A program made the position numbers and the translations under genes. The notes below the pieces were generated by a model. That model was not told where the DNA came from and ran no database searches. It worked only from the letters and a program-made list of their open reading frames with translations. Source: Stagonosporopsis chrysanthemi (taxonomy: Eukaryota > Ascomycota > Dothideomycetes > Pleosporales > Didymellaceae). From it: 60,801 bases of DNA. Position 1 is the stretch's first letter, and the number at the start of each line of letters is the position of its first letter. The stretch is from positions 1 to 60,801 of the forward strand of contig JAFISE010000182.1 in NCBI GenBank assembly GCA_022560025.1, read 5' to 3'. Below, one piece after another: positions 42,834-53,421 of the stretch.

Positions 42834-45268
42834 ACACAATAAGGACACTCGCCGTAAGTCACGGTCCTATCCTCTGCGTACGCTCATGGCGTAGCAGCTA
42901 CCCCACTTCAGTTTTTGTCTCCCAACAACTCGCGGCGATGTCACCAACGGAGCAGTGAGGATCAATCGCTAATGAGAAATGGTGTATAGGTCGATGCTAC
43001 AGCACAGGCGAACTCGGGTCACCCGGGTGCTCCTATGGGCATGGCCCCGGTCGCTCACGTTCTTTTCAACAAGTTTATGACTTTCAACCCTAAGAACCCT
43101 GACTGGTTGAACCGCGACCGATTCGTTCTCTCGTACGTGGTTTGCTAAGCCGTGAAGCTGTCCCAATGGCCTCCGTAGCCTTTTGTCGCCTTTCCGCAGC
43201 GGTCCGTCTCAAGTTGTTGGAAGAATGCTAACCTAGCCCACAGCAACGGACACGGCTGCATGCTCCAGTACGCTCTTTTGCACTTGTTTGGCTACGGAGT
43301 CAGCCTTGACGACCTCAAGAACTTCCGTGTAAGTAGAGCCAACGGAGGGTTCGAGACGAGACGAAAGCTGACAATTTTAGCAAATCGATTCGATCACCCC
43401 CGGTCACCCTGAGGCTCACGACACCCCCGGTATCGAGGTCACCACCGGCCCTCTCGGTCAGGGTTTCGCCAATGCCGTCGGTCTTGCCATCGCTGAGAGG
43501 CACACTTCAGCGGTGTTCAACAAGCCCGGCTACGAGCTTATCAACAACTACACATACGCCTTCTTCGGTGATGGCTGCGCCATGGAGGGTATTGCCTCCG
43601 AGGCTGCTTCAATGGCTGGCCATTTGCAGCTCGGTAACCTCATCATGATCTACGATGACAACCACATCTCCATTGGTACGTCCCCAACAAAATCACGCAA
43701 GTATAGAACATACTGATGCAGAATCTAGACGGTGACATTAAGTGCGCGTTCACTGAGGACGTTATGAAGCGTTTCGAGGCGTACGGTTGGCACACTCAGC
43801 ACGTCGAGGACGGTGACAACGACCTCGACGGCATCGAGGCTGCTATTAAGAAGGCACAGGAAGTCAAGGACAAGCCTTCCGTCATCAAGCTCACCACTAC
43901 CATTGGTTTCGGCTCCAAGCTCCAGGGCACCGGTGGCGTTCACGGCAACCCCCTGAAGCCTGACGACATCAAGAGTGTGAAGGAGAAGTTCGGTTTCGAC
44001 CCTGAGAAGACCTTCGTCGTTCCCCAGGAGGTCTACGACCAGTACCACAAGCACGCTGCTGAGGGTGCCGCTGCTGAGCAAGAGTGGAACCAGCTGCTCG
44101 AGAAGTACGGCAAGGAGTACCCTGACCTGCACAAGGACCTTGTCCGCCGTCAGACCAGGGACCTTCCCGAGGGTTGGGAGAAGTCCCTTCCCACATACAA
44201 GCCCACCGACGCGGCCATTGCTTCCAGGAAGCTGTCTGAGTCCGTCCTCGAGGCTATCCACGACGTTATTCCTGAGCTGATCTCCGGTTCCGCCGATCTG
44301 ACTGGCTCCAACAACACCCGATGGAAGAAGGCCGTCGACTTCCAGCCCCCCAACCTCGGCATTGGAGAGTGGTCTGGTCGCTACATGAGGTACGGTGTCC
44401 GTGAGCACGCCATGGCTGCTGTCATGAACGGTTTGTCCGCCTACGGTACCATCATCCCCGCCGGTGGAACTTTCCTCAACTTCGTATCTTACGCCGCCGG
44501 TGCTGTCCGTCTCTCCGCTCTCTCTCACCAGCGTCTGATCCACGTCGCTACCCACGACTCGATCGGTCTTGGTGAGGATGGCCCTACTCACCAGCCTATT
44601 GAGACTCTCGCTCACTTCCGTGCCCTGCCCAACTGCATGGTCTGGCGCCCCGCAGACGGTAACGAGACCTCCGCCGCTTACTACATGGCCCTTACCTCCA
44701 AGGGCACACCTTCCATCCTCGCCCTCACCCGCCAGAACCTTCCCCAGCTCGAGGGCTCCACTCTCGAGAACGGCATCAAGGGTGGCTACGTTGCTCTTGA
44801 GAAGGAGGGTGCCGACATCACACTTGTCTCCACTGGTTCTGAGGTCTCCCTCTGCCTCGAGGCTGTCAAGACCCTGGAGGACCAGGGCCTCAAGGCCCGT
44901 GTCGTCTCCCTGCCCTGCTGGGAAGTGTTCGACGCCCAGCCCAAGGAGTATAAGCTTTCTGTCATCCCCGATGGCATCCCCTCGCTTTCTGTTGAGGTTA
45001 TGTCCACACTCGGATGGGAGAAGTACTCGCACGAGCAGTTTGGTCTCAACCGATTCGGTGCCTCCGGTCCTTACAAGGAGGTCTACAAGGTAAGCATATA
45101 TTCGCAGATCGGAAACATTAGAGAAGTATCAATCACTAACAACTACTACAGAAGTTCGAGTTCACCCCCGAGGGCATCGCCAAGCGCGCCAAGCTCACAG
45201 TCGACTTCTACAAGGACGTCAAGCCCCTCCGCTCGCCCCTCAACCGTGCTTTCCAGCAGCTTATCTAA
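42797..45268 (+). CDS. tkl1: Transketolase
   Basis: Six exons: 42797-42853, 42990-43132, 43244-43328, 43381-43675, 43729-45089 and 45152-45268, 685 aa, the normal length. A cytosolic thiamine-diphosphate enzyme of the non-oxidative pentose phosphate pathway that moves two-carbon ketol units between sugar phosphates. It starts MGNYTELDQRAVNTIRTLA; the N-terminal block VDATAQANSGHPGAPMGMAP holds a substrate-binding His. The diphosphate-binding motif is GDGCAMEGIASEAASMAGH...IYDDNHISIDG. The pyrimidine domain begins at SADLTGSN and includes YGVREHAMAAVMNG, and the C-terminal domain has TLVSTGSEVSLCLEA and FGASGPYKEVYKKFEF. All five introns keep phase and four have GTA[AC]GT donors. Codon bias is strong, in line with high expression. 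Near-identical fungal enzymes leave little doubt. Confidence 0.96.
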
Positions 45269-45617
45269 GTATGTGCATGCGTTGCTCGCACGGCGAGTCT
45301 GCTTTGAACGAACATGAGATACGACCTGTCTGCGCTTTACGTAGTTCATACGGTGAAAACTAGGATGCGCATGGATTATAGAATACGATTCCCACATTAC
45401 AAATCACGCGATGATCCCATTTCGTTGTCTTCAAAGATGAGATCCAGTCATTTCGCTGTTAGATGGGCCCGTACTTAAAAGCCGATATCGGGGCCTGTAC
45501 AACAGAGTGAGGGGCACAACTCATGAGTCAGCGTTGTCAGGATGCAGCTTTGAGGCAGCTTTGACAATAAGGTATATATACTGCTACTTTCACCACGTCA
45601 TCACATGATCAGTAATT

Positions 45618-45689
45618 GCCTCCTTGGCCAAGTGGTAAGGCGTCGCACTTGTAATGCGAAGATCGCTCGTTCGATTCGGGTAGGTGGCA
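45618..45689 (+). tRNA. tRNA-Thr (anticodon TGT)
   Basis: A 72-nt cloverleaf. The acceptor arm GCCTCCT/AGGTGGC has one U:U mismatch at the fourth pair. The D arm is GCC/GGC, the anticodon arm TCGCA-CTTGTAA-TGCGA is perfect, and the T arm is GCTCG-TTCGATT-CGGGT with two G:U pairs. Discriminator A is at 45689. Anticodon TGT reads ACA threonine codons. There is no intron. T-rich sequence follows (ACTTTTCCTTTTT), suitable for polymerase III termination. The U:U mismatch and weak T stem could mean a slightly degraded copy. Confidence 0.75.
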
Positions 45690-45730
45690 TACTTTTCCTT
45701 TTTATGCCATTACAGACAATCGCTGGTCCA

Positions 45731-45823
45731 AGATCGTTCGTTCGATTTGGTTACGTTCGATTCGTGTAGGTGGTATACGATCTTTTTTTTTTTTGCTTTT
45801 GCAGATTGCTCGTTCGATTCGGG
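45731..45823 (+). pseudogene. Two decayed copies of the tRNA-Thr 3' half
   Basis: 45731-45777 and 45803-45823 both repeat the AGATCG(C/T)TCGTTCGATT sequence of the upstream tRNA's variable loop and T arm. The first copy also keeps a GTAGGTGGTATAC end like the acceptor strand, plus an internal TTACGTTCGATTCG insertion. Each is followed or interrupted by T-runs. They lack the 5' half and the anticodon, so they are not functional tRNAs. Confidence 0.65.
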
Positions 45824-46478
45824 ATCTTTTCTTTGCGCTGTCACAATTGCATATATACGCCGCGTGGCCTCCTGGAATCTACATTACGCTTCTGTCTACT
45901 CGCTTCTCATCACTGTATACCCAACAGTAGATGAGGCTCTATCCGCGATATGAAAAGAACTGGCCGGAAAGGGTACTTAGCTTCTCTACGTCAACAGCCT
46001 CTGTCTCTCCAGCAACGTACAGCAACTTCGCAAGCAGATCACCCTTCTGGCCTTCATGAAGTACAGTAGCCAACACCGACAATTTCCCTTACTTGCACGC
46101 GAGTCATGACATGATCACTGCAGCATTCCTCTCAACCCAAGTCCCTGGATAGTATTGCATTCCTCACAGTCTACAGTTCTCCGTGCATCCACCAGTAGGA
46201 AGCCCACGGCAGGTGAACTGGTCAAGGAAGAAGTACGACATCGCTATGCCACCTCTCTACCATTTGCACGGAAGCTCGAAGTTGTGAGTACGGATGCGCT
46301 GTCTCCCTTGGTTGCTGAAGACCACGTATGATTATCTTCAACGACACCAAACCCTCAGCTCTCAACTCCAAAACATTCACAACTCACACCCTCTCAAGCT
46401 CGAGGCACTTACTCAGCCATCGCATCGCGTACACGACATACCCAAACCCAAAACGGGCAGCCTGACGCCCCCCTCCAA

Positions 46479-46991
46479 ATGACCTCCGCCACCTCCCTCG
46501 TCAGCACTGCCTCATCCTCCTCCTCCTCAGCCTTCAAGCCGCCCACCCAACCACAGACACCAACCCACACACGCCAATTCCACCACTCCTTCGCCTCCCC
46601 CCCATCATTCCGCACCCTCAACCCCTTCACGCACCAGCGGACCCCTGCTCCATCTACACCCACACCCGCGCCCTCGCTGCGCACGCGCGAGCACTCCCTC
46701 CTTGAGCGCGAGCGCGCGGTAGCGAGTCGAGAGCAGGATCTTTGCGCGAGGGAGGAGCGGCTGCGGAAGGGGGAGGCGGGGCTGAGGGCTGCGTTTCAGG
46801 AGTGGGCGCGGGGCAGGGCGCGGGAGGCGTGTGCTAAGGCGGCGAAGGCGGCGGCGGCGGGGAAAGGGAAGAGTGGGGAGGGGAAGGGAGGGAGGAGGTG
46901 GGGGTGGAAGGGGTGGAGAGGGGGGAGTGAGGGGAAGGGAAAGGGGTGGAAGAGGTGGGAGGAGGGGCGGTTTGGGGCGGTTGCTTTGTGA
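46479..46991 (+). CDS. Doubtful small hypothetical protein
   Basis: A single frame of 170 aa from an ATG at 46479. The first 70 residues are Ser/Thr/Pro-rich and carry no domain. Residues about 68-110 could form a charged coiled coil (RTREHSLLERERAVAS, REQDLCAREERLRKGE). The end is Gly/Lys/Trp low complexity coded by a polypurine (GGGGA-type) tract. The coiled-coil heptads give it some credibility, but the extreme composition can generate long frames by chance on either strand. No neighbour gives a functional clue. Confidence 0.35.
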   Translation: MTSATSLVSTASSSSSSAFKPPTQPQTPTHTRQFHHSFASPPSFRTLNPFTHQRTPAPSTPTPAPSLRTREHSLLERERAVASREQDLCAREERLRKGEAGLRAAFQEWARGRAREACAKAAKAAAAGKGKSGEGKGGRRWGWKGWRGGSEGKGKGWKRWEEGRFGAVAL

Positions 46992-47220
46992 AGGGGGTGG
47001 AGGGGAGGAGGTGGGATTGTGAGCATCGATATATGCACATATGTGGATTGTGTAATGTAGGTAAGCTGCATGGTTGTGCAGGGGTATCATCGGTATCGTG
47101 CAAGTCTGTATCCCGCATCCATATGCCATAACGAAGATGGCGCGGTGCAAGAGAAGAGAAAAGAAAAGAAAAGGAAGAAAATATACAAGAAACCCCCCTC
47201 TGGACTACACTAGACAGCTC

Positions 47221-49491
47221 TCACCCCCGGCGTGACTGGTCTCCCCACCCAACGCTGATGAACAAATCATCCCCCTTCCTGGTCGGCGTGAGATGCGGAA
47301 TCCACACCGGGCTCTTCAACCCAATCATCTCGCCACCCTGTCCGCTCTCCCTCTGGACATCCGTCTTCTTGATGATACTCAGCGGTCTGATGACATCCTC
47401 GTGGCTTACAGACGGCGAGTTGCTATAGCTGATGCGCTCAATCTTGGACGCAGGCGTGTGCTCCCAACTATGGCCGCTCACATTGCGCCTGTGCTGGGTC
47501 TGGTGCGCACGCAGTTCGCGGCGCGTGGGAGTGGTGAAGGGGTCTTTGAGGGAGAGCTGCTTTTCGAGCTGCACGGCCTGGCGCTCGCCGCGGCGCTTGA
47601 CTAGCAGTGAGGAGGGCTCGGGCAACGGCCGCACGTAGAAGTGACCTTCCTCCCGGCTTCTCCGTGGGCTGCGGGGGACGAGCTGGTTCGATGCCCGCGG
47701 TACCTTTGGGTACTTCAGGCCGTGGATGGGGCTCTCAGCGACGGGAGATAGTTTGTTGTCGTCGGAGAGTTGCTTGTCTGAGTCGTCTTCAGGTGTGGGG
47801 TCGTTGGGGTCGGCAGTCTCGAAAGATGTTTGGCTTGACGCTGAGTCGCGGAAAGTCGGCCGGGTGGAGGTTTTGGAAATGGTGCGGGAGCCGGTTGTGC
47901 TGCTTGGCGAGCGCCGTGTCTTGCGTGTCTTGCCTGCTGGTAGGGTGTCTGAGTCCTGACGCGGCGTGGTCTCACGTTCTGGAAGAGACGGGGCGCTAAA
48001 GTAGTAGTCTGGGATATCAGCTGCGCTAGCAGGTGTGATAGTTGCCGTTGTTGTGGAGGATGACTGCTGGGAGCTGGAATGTGGGATTTGCAACTGAGGA
48101 GCAGGACGCTTTGGTGCTGGAGAGCCAGTTGCAGACAAGCTTGTTGGGACGATTCTTTTCGGCAGAGGCCTCTCATGGCGGACTGGAATATTGATAAACA
48201 GCTCAGAGTGACGCAATGTATGATTCGAAGTGGCGTTCGAGTTTGCCGATGCCTTCGAAGGCAAACGGGAGGGCTGAAGGCTGCGGATGGGCATAATCGG
48301 TACTGGTGGTGTTGGAAGAAGTTTGGATGATCGACGGCGAGCAGCGACCTCATCTTCTTCAAACACCGTGGCCACTGTACGCGTACTAATGGGTCGGAAG
48401 TGTTCTTCTGTGACTTTCTGTCTTGGATGGTTGGATGACTTGGCTGGCGCAGGACACCCTTCGAGCTCAGCACTAATTGCCAGGCCAATTTGCGACATGG
48501 GAATTGAAGTTGCACTGTTTGACGTTCCGACACCTGGCCGTACGATTGTACGACCGGATCCCGAGCTTGACATCCCCAGAGTGCTGAAAGGTGACGGTGT
48601 AACTAAGCGTGGGTATCTGGGACTGTCACGCTGAACGGTTGGCGGTGGTGGTCCAATGGGTAAGCTAATCGAGGCCGGAATATCATCGACAGGCACATAA
48701 TGCGAGAAGCGTGCCATTCGCTGTCTTCGTTGATCTTCGTCTTTCTCACTTGTGTACGTGCTCTTTCGCTCTTTGCGGCGCCTCAGAAACACACTCAACG
48801 CCATTAACCCAATAGCAATGATGAACGCCGCCACAGCTGCCACAGTAAGACCAGCAATCTGGGCTGGAGTCATCTTAGGGCGATCATCGTTTGCGGCCGG
48901 TGCTGCTATTGAAGTTGGAGTCGACGACGCTGTTGATGTGGCCGACGGTGGAATCGAGATCGAGTCCACGAATACTGATTGGCTCGAAGAAGCCTGCGTC
49001 TCTAATGTTGTCCTTGTGACTGAAGTGATTGTGGCTCGTGGTGTTGAAGTAGAGGAAGGAACCAATCCACGGGATGTGGTGCTTGACGTGCCAGACTTGC
49101 TAGACGTGCTACTGGGGACGACTGTGAGGGCGGTCTTGGTAGGTAGGACAGCGTTGTTCTGCCCAAAACAAATGTTGTATGCCGAAGCAGCCGCATCAAT
49201 GCTTGAACAAGAAGCGTACACACAGCCCAAGGCCACCTCGCCCAGCGACTCCCCAGTGTTACTGTAGCGGGAGCACAGACATTCGATATCTCCTGCAGCC
49301 GTACACGCTACTGGAAAGCGTTGTGATAATGAAGTTCGAAGACATGAATGCGCACAGGAAGGTACGCCTTGTTGAAGCTCGGTAGGAAGAGCACTTGGTG
49401 TTGAAGTGACTGTGGGTGCTGCGTTATGGGGCGCGGCTACGATCAGAGACGCCGAGTAGATGCATAGCCTTTTGACATGGCTCAGAAGCAT
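47221..49491 (-). CDS. CFEM-type single-pass membrane protein with long cytosolic tail
   Basis: A single exon of 756 aa. Residues 1-22 form a hydrophobic signal peptide. Residues about 43-110 hold eight cysteines (46, 50, 63, 71, 73, 90, 95, 108) in the CxxxC...C...CxC...C...C...C order of the CFEM fold, an extracellular fungal domain linked to haem uptake and surface sensing. A Ser/Thr-rich stalk follows. A single transmembrane helix (IAGLTVAAVAAFIIAIGLMALSVFL-like, about 212-236; read in two parts, IAGLTVAAVAAF and IIAIGLMALSVF) is followed by the stop-transfer run RRRKERK. The remaining 510 or so residues are a Ser/Pro/Arg-rich cytosolic tail with no recognised domain. The aspartate that ligates haem in Csa2-type CFEMs is not obvious in the loop, so a sensor or adhesion role is as likely as haem binding. 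Confidence 0.82.
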   Translation of the reverse strand: MLLSHVKRLCIYSASLIVAAPHNAAPTVTSTPSALPTELQQGVPSCAHSCLRTSLSQRFPVACTAAGDIECLCSRYSNTGESLGEVALGCVYASCSSIDAAASAYNICFGQNNAVLPTKTALTVVPSSTSSKSGTSSTTSRGLVPSSTSTPRATITSVTRTTLETQASSSQSVFVDSISIPPSATSTASSTPTSIAAPAANDDRPKMTPAQIAGLTVAAVAAFIIAIGLMALSVFLRRRKERKSTYTSEKDEDQRRQRMARFSHYVPVDDIPASISLPIGPPPPTVQRDSPRYPRLVTPSPFSTLGMSSSGSGRTIVRPGVGTSNSATSIPMSQIGLAISAELEGCPAPAKSSNHPRQKVTEEHFRPISTRTVATVFEEDEVAARRRSSKLLPTPPVPIMPIRSLQPSRLPSKASANSNATSNHTLRHSELFINIPVRHERPLPKRIVPTSLSATGSPAPKRPAPQLQIPHSSSQQSSSTTTATITPASAADIPDYYFSAPSLPERETTPRQDSDTLPAGKTRKTRRSPSSTTGSRTISKTSTRPTFRDSASSQTSFETADPNDPTPEDDSDKQLSDDNKLSPVAESPIHGLKYPKVPRASNQLVPRSPRRSREEGHFYVRPLPEPSSLLVKRRGERQAVQLEKQLSLKDPFTTPTRRELRAHQTQHRRNVSGHSWEHTPASKIERISYSNSPSVSHEDVIRPLSIIKKTDVQRESGQGGEMIGLKSPVWIPHLTPTRKGDDLFISVGWGDQSRRG

Positions 49492-52400
49492 AGTTGTACA
49501 AGATCTGTATACCCATAAGCTGCATTCTCGATGATTTCTAAGTGTCGCTCGCGCACTTACTAGGAGGTCTATAATATCGTATCAAAGAACATCAGGAGAA
49601 GCGCCGAACCAGCGGCGGTGAAGGTAAAGGAAATTGAAGGAGACTCAAGAAAATCCGTCACGCATCACTCGTCTCATGAAATATGCCCTGCTGCATCCAA
49701 AGGAACTCTACGAGGAGATGGTAGGTCAACGATATGTATCAACACCTTGGCTACGCGCCTGGTCTGTGTTGTGGCCGGGCAGCCGCCGAGGCGTTACAGT
49801 GTGGGTTTTCGATATCATTGCTGTCCATCCTAAGCGCTCGCACACCGAATTCTGAAGTTCTTCATCAGTCTTCGACCGGCTCTATGGTGTTGTCATGCAC
49901 TGGCTGCTATTCTGGGCGCGTAGCTGTGGCGCCTTGCCGCATTGGTCAATAGTTAGGCGCCGAGTTGCCAACCTCACCAACCACGACAACCTGTCCATGG
50001 ACGCCTTCTGTGTACCTCTGGTGCAACAGAACCGAAGCGAGACTTGGCCTACGTTTTTGTCACAACACGTAGTCATATTGTTGGGTGCTGCCGTGCACAT
50101 TGGGCGCATGTCGTTCAACACGTTGTGCGCAATTGTGCAGCTGTCCGTGGTGCAGCTCAACCTTCGATGATGCATGTGGAAGGTAGTACAATGCTGAAAA
50201 TAGAATTTCGGCTGAATGGCAAACGGCTGTACACGGAAGCGCGTTTTTTTTTGGCCGATTAGATTTACATAATATCCTTACTCAATCTTCAGTCTGCGCT
50301 AGAATTGCTGTAGAATGCGACTGAAATTCAGCTGTTAGCAGCCTGAAGAATAGAGAGTAGTAAACACTACATATCTGTGCAGAGAGATTTAGTGAGATTG
50401 TTGTAGAAGTCGTACTGCATCAGACCAGATATTCCTTGTGATGACTGGCAGCAGGTCGAGTCTCAAGCAACCACAAGAGATGGATGGCCACTCAAGTTCA
50501 ACCTTAGGCGTTCGACATAATGTCAACTCGATGGCGTTGATACAACAGCATCACTTGTGTGACTGCTTCAGTCCGCAGAAGGGTGATGATACTCCGGGGC
50601 TTATCTGGTGTGTGAGCGACAAGGGTCGAGACGAGAGCTATGCAGTGAATGAAGGCATAGTGGTCTGTGCCATACAAGCTGACTGTGCGTGCAACGGACG
50701 GGGAATTTGGCTGAGCTTACTGTTACTCGGATGTGTGTTAGGTATGCCTGAAGATTAGCATCAGCTCCCCGAAGCCCGGAAAGGATAGGACAGAACCGAT
50801 AGAATAGAACCTTCAGAGTGCGATCATCTTTTCGAAGCTGATATGAGCCGGGTTTCTGACAAGGCTCGTTCACAGACAACCGAGGATGTACGCTCGAGTT
50901 GCCAGAACGTATTGCAACGACCCCTTTGACGGTCAGGCGATCGTCAGTAGGCGACGTCAACCTCGTGGCCGACTTGCTGTATGTAGTGTCTTGCAGCCTC
51001 ACCGTCAGTGTCCACTGTCCATCTTACTTTCGGGCATGGTCAGTGTCTCCACGTGCTTGCCGACGATCTTTCTGCGCCTTGACTCGCAATGGGGCTTTCA
51101 TGCAAGGTCCCGGGCCAGAGGTGGCGAGATGTCGTGATAACGTCGGGACAAGCCCTAAAGAAGGTTCTGGCCGGAGCATTTCCCGTTTGCGTAGAGGCCG
51201 TTGGTCCACTTGCTGGCGGGAATGTCAGGTCAAATGCAAGATGCGCGGTGAGGCTGCGTTGCTGTAGCAGAGAATGAGCAGTGTCTTGAAGAGCAGCGAC
51301 ACAACAGGCGCATTCTCGGCGTCGCGAGGCTTGCGAACTGCATCCAAGCTCTTGCAGATCTCTCGATGTGCAGCCGCGGAGTAGAGGCAAGCACGCCCGG
51401 CGTCATCAGTCAGCGCGTTGTGGCTACAGTGGCTACGGTGTAGGAAAAAAAAAAGGAGAATGCAGACGCAGGGGTACTGTGATTGGCTAGAGCGGCATGG
51501 GCAGCGCGAGTCGAGGAGATGAAGACGCGACCAGGACGGATGTTTGGCGAGTCACCTGCCGCAGGGCCTTGCCTCATCGGGGGCTAGAGCCAATGAATGG
51601 ACAGTCGTGGTCGAATGGTGCAGGTTATTTGACGGGCTCAGGTGCCAGGAATGCGGTGCAGCGCTGAAACGAGCCGCGAGGCACCATCTGGCGGTGGCGA
51701 AGGGGACAGCAGCAGAGACAGCAGAGACAACAGAGACAACAGAGCGGGCGGCGTGCCGGGAGCGTGCCTGCGAGGGCAGCACAAGTGTGCAGCGGCTGCG
51801 CGAGTGACGAAGCGGGCGAGGGCCGTGCAGAGTGGTTCTGCGTTTCAAATCTCGCATGCGAGCGGGCTCAGGCGTCTGGTGCCTGCGTGTGCTCGGCCAC
51901 GGCCACTGGGGCCCTCAATTTCGCGAGGGGCTTCTAGAAGAGCTGCTAGCTGCGATGGGCGGCGCGGGAGACGCATCTAGTGGCTGCAGCCCGTTCGTAG
52001 CACGGCGCAACCATGTCGAACCGGTGCGACGCGGCGAGCGGCCGGCAGAGGTGCGGTGAGGTGTGCAGGCGGCGGCGGCGAGGCACCAGGGCGTGAGGCC
52101 CGCCAGTTCGTCCGCTGTGCTGGAGGGGTGCAGCGTTCGGCGGCGGCGGCGTCTATTGTGCACACAGGACGTACTGTGCTGCACACTGCAGAGTGGACGG
52201 CGTCGCAGCAGAGCAGCCGCAGCCGCAGTCGCAGTCGCAGTCGCGGCGCGGCGTGAGGGACACAGTGGCCGCTGAGGGCGTGGCCGCTGAGGGCGTGCCC
52301 GCCGTGCTCGCCGTGCTGTCTGCGCAGCGCAGCGAGAGGGGACTGGCCAGTGGCCACCACGGCCGCCTCGCCAGTGGCAGCAGGACGGCATGCTCAGAGC

Positions 52401-53421
52401 GCGCCTTCTCACGGTCACGGCCTAAGACAGCGCCCGGGAGGCGTGCAAGTCTGCAGGGTGGCCCGCGCCTCGCCCAGGAGCGACGCCGGAGCTGCGCTAC
52501 GCTCTGCTGCGCTCTGGCATGGCTGCGTTTCCAGCATGGCGTCTGTTTGCTTCGGGCGTAGCGCGCCTCCTTTCGCGGCGCCCTCTAAAGCGCCCGCTGC
52601 GCTGCCCTCAGTCGCCGTCGCCGTCGCCGTCGCTCGCCCAGCTGCTGCCCGTGAATCCCGTGCTGCGATATTGCTGCCGCCGTCCGCTGCCCTCTGCTCT
52701 GCTGCCCGCCCAGCGCAGACACCGCCCAGCTGCCCTGCCGTGCTACGCCCGCCCGCTGCACCCGCCTCTACTTGCGACACTCGACGATCCGCGCTGCGCA
52801 AGAGAGCCTGTCGTGCCTGTCCCCAGCCGTCTGAGCGTCTCCACCCCCGACCGGCCTTGCAGCTGCCCTGAGACACCTGCCGGAGCGAAGCGAGCCGCGC
52901 CTTTCGACCCAGCCCCCATCCCTTCACCTGCCTCACCCTCCCCCGACACTGCTCGTCTCTCCCTCGCTGGCCTGCTCTGCTCTCACTGCTGCCCGCAGCG
53001 CTGTAGCCTGACGCCTGACGCCTGACGCCTGAAGTCTGAAGCCTGACGCAGCCATTGAGCCGTCCCCTTTGTAATAATAGGTACGCTACCGTCCTGCCGT
53101 CGCCGCCCGCCATTCGCTGCTGCTGCGCGCTCCTGCCTGCCAAGCCACGCCGTCTGCATTGAGCAGCCCTCACGCACACTGCACCGTTGCGTCTGCTCGT
53201 CTGCTCGTCTGCACGTCTGCATCCACGCACGCCCATCTCCGCCGCAGCGCGCGCCGCTACCACATCGCACTGCATCGCACTGCACCGCACCGCGCTGCAC
53301 CTGAACACGCTCGTTAACACGTCGCCCAGATTTCCGCATTGGCCGGCCTCTCGACGGAACATCGCTACTACCTTCACCCTAATACACCAACCCCCCACGA
53401 CCCCCGTCAACACTCGCCATC
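49492..53421. other. Long intergenic region upstream of G-alpha
   Basis: 3.9 kb without a supported gene. The left half is of mixed composition with short frames. From about 51.5 kb it becomes GC-rich and is packed with short tandem arrays (listed separately), which create long but meaningless frames on both strands. The final 100 bp before the ATG is pyrimidine/CA-rich, like a fungal leader. Confidence 0.55.
51706..53220. repeat. Cluster of short tandem arrays upstream of G-alpha
   Basis: At least five arrays: CAGAGACAA 9-mers (about 51706-51744), GCAGTC/GCAGCC hexamers (52212-52246), GCCGTC hexamers (52611-52634), CCTGACG heptamers with CTGAAG variants (53006-53049), and CGTCTGCT 8-mers (53191-53220). 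The units are unrelated and copy numbers are low. Confidence 0.75.

Larger units (their letters stand above)
45269..46478. other. Spacer with a tRNA gene and tRNA-derived repeats
   Basis: Apart from the tRNA and its decayed 3' copies (listed separately) I see no gene. The transketolase terminator presumably lies in 45270-45450. Confidence 0.55.

Noticed and set aside
43725..45032. 435-residue minus-strand frame opposite transketolase
   Set aside because: Antisense artefact of strong GC3 bias in exon 5; no domain and Gly/Val/Leu-biased composition.
52415..53413. 332-residue minus-strand frame upstream of G-alpha
   Set aside because: Ala/Arg/Gly low complexity produced by GC-rich tandem repeats; no plausible domain or promoter.
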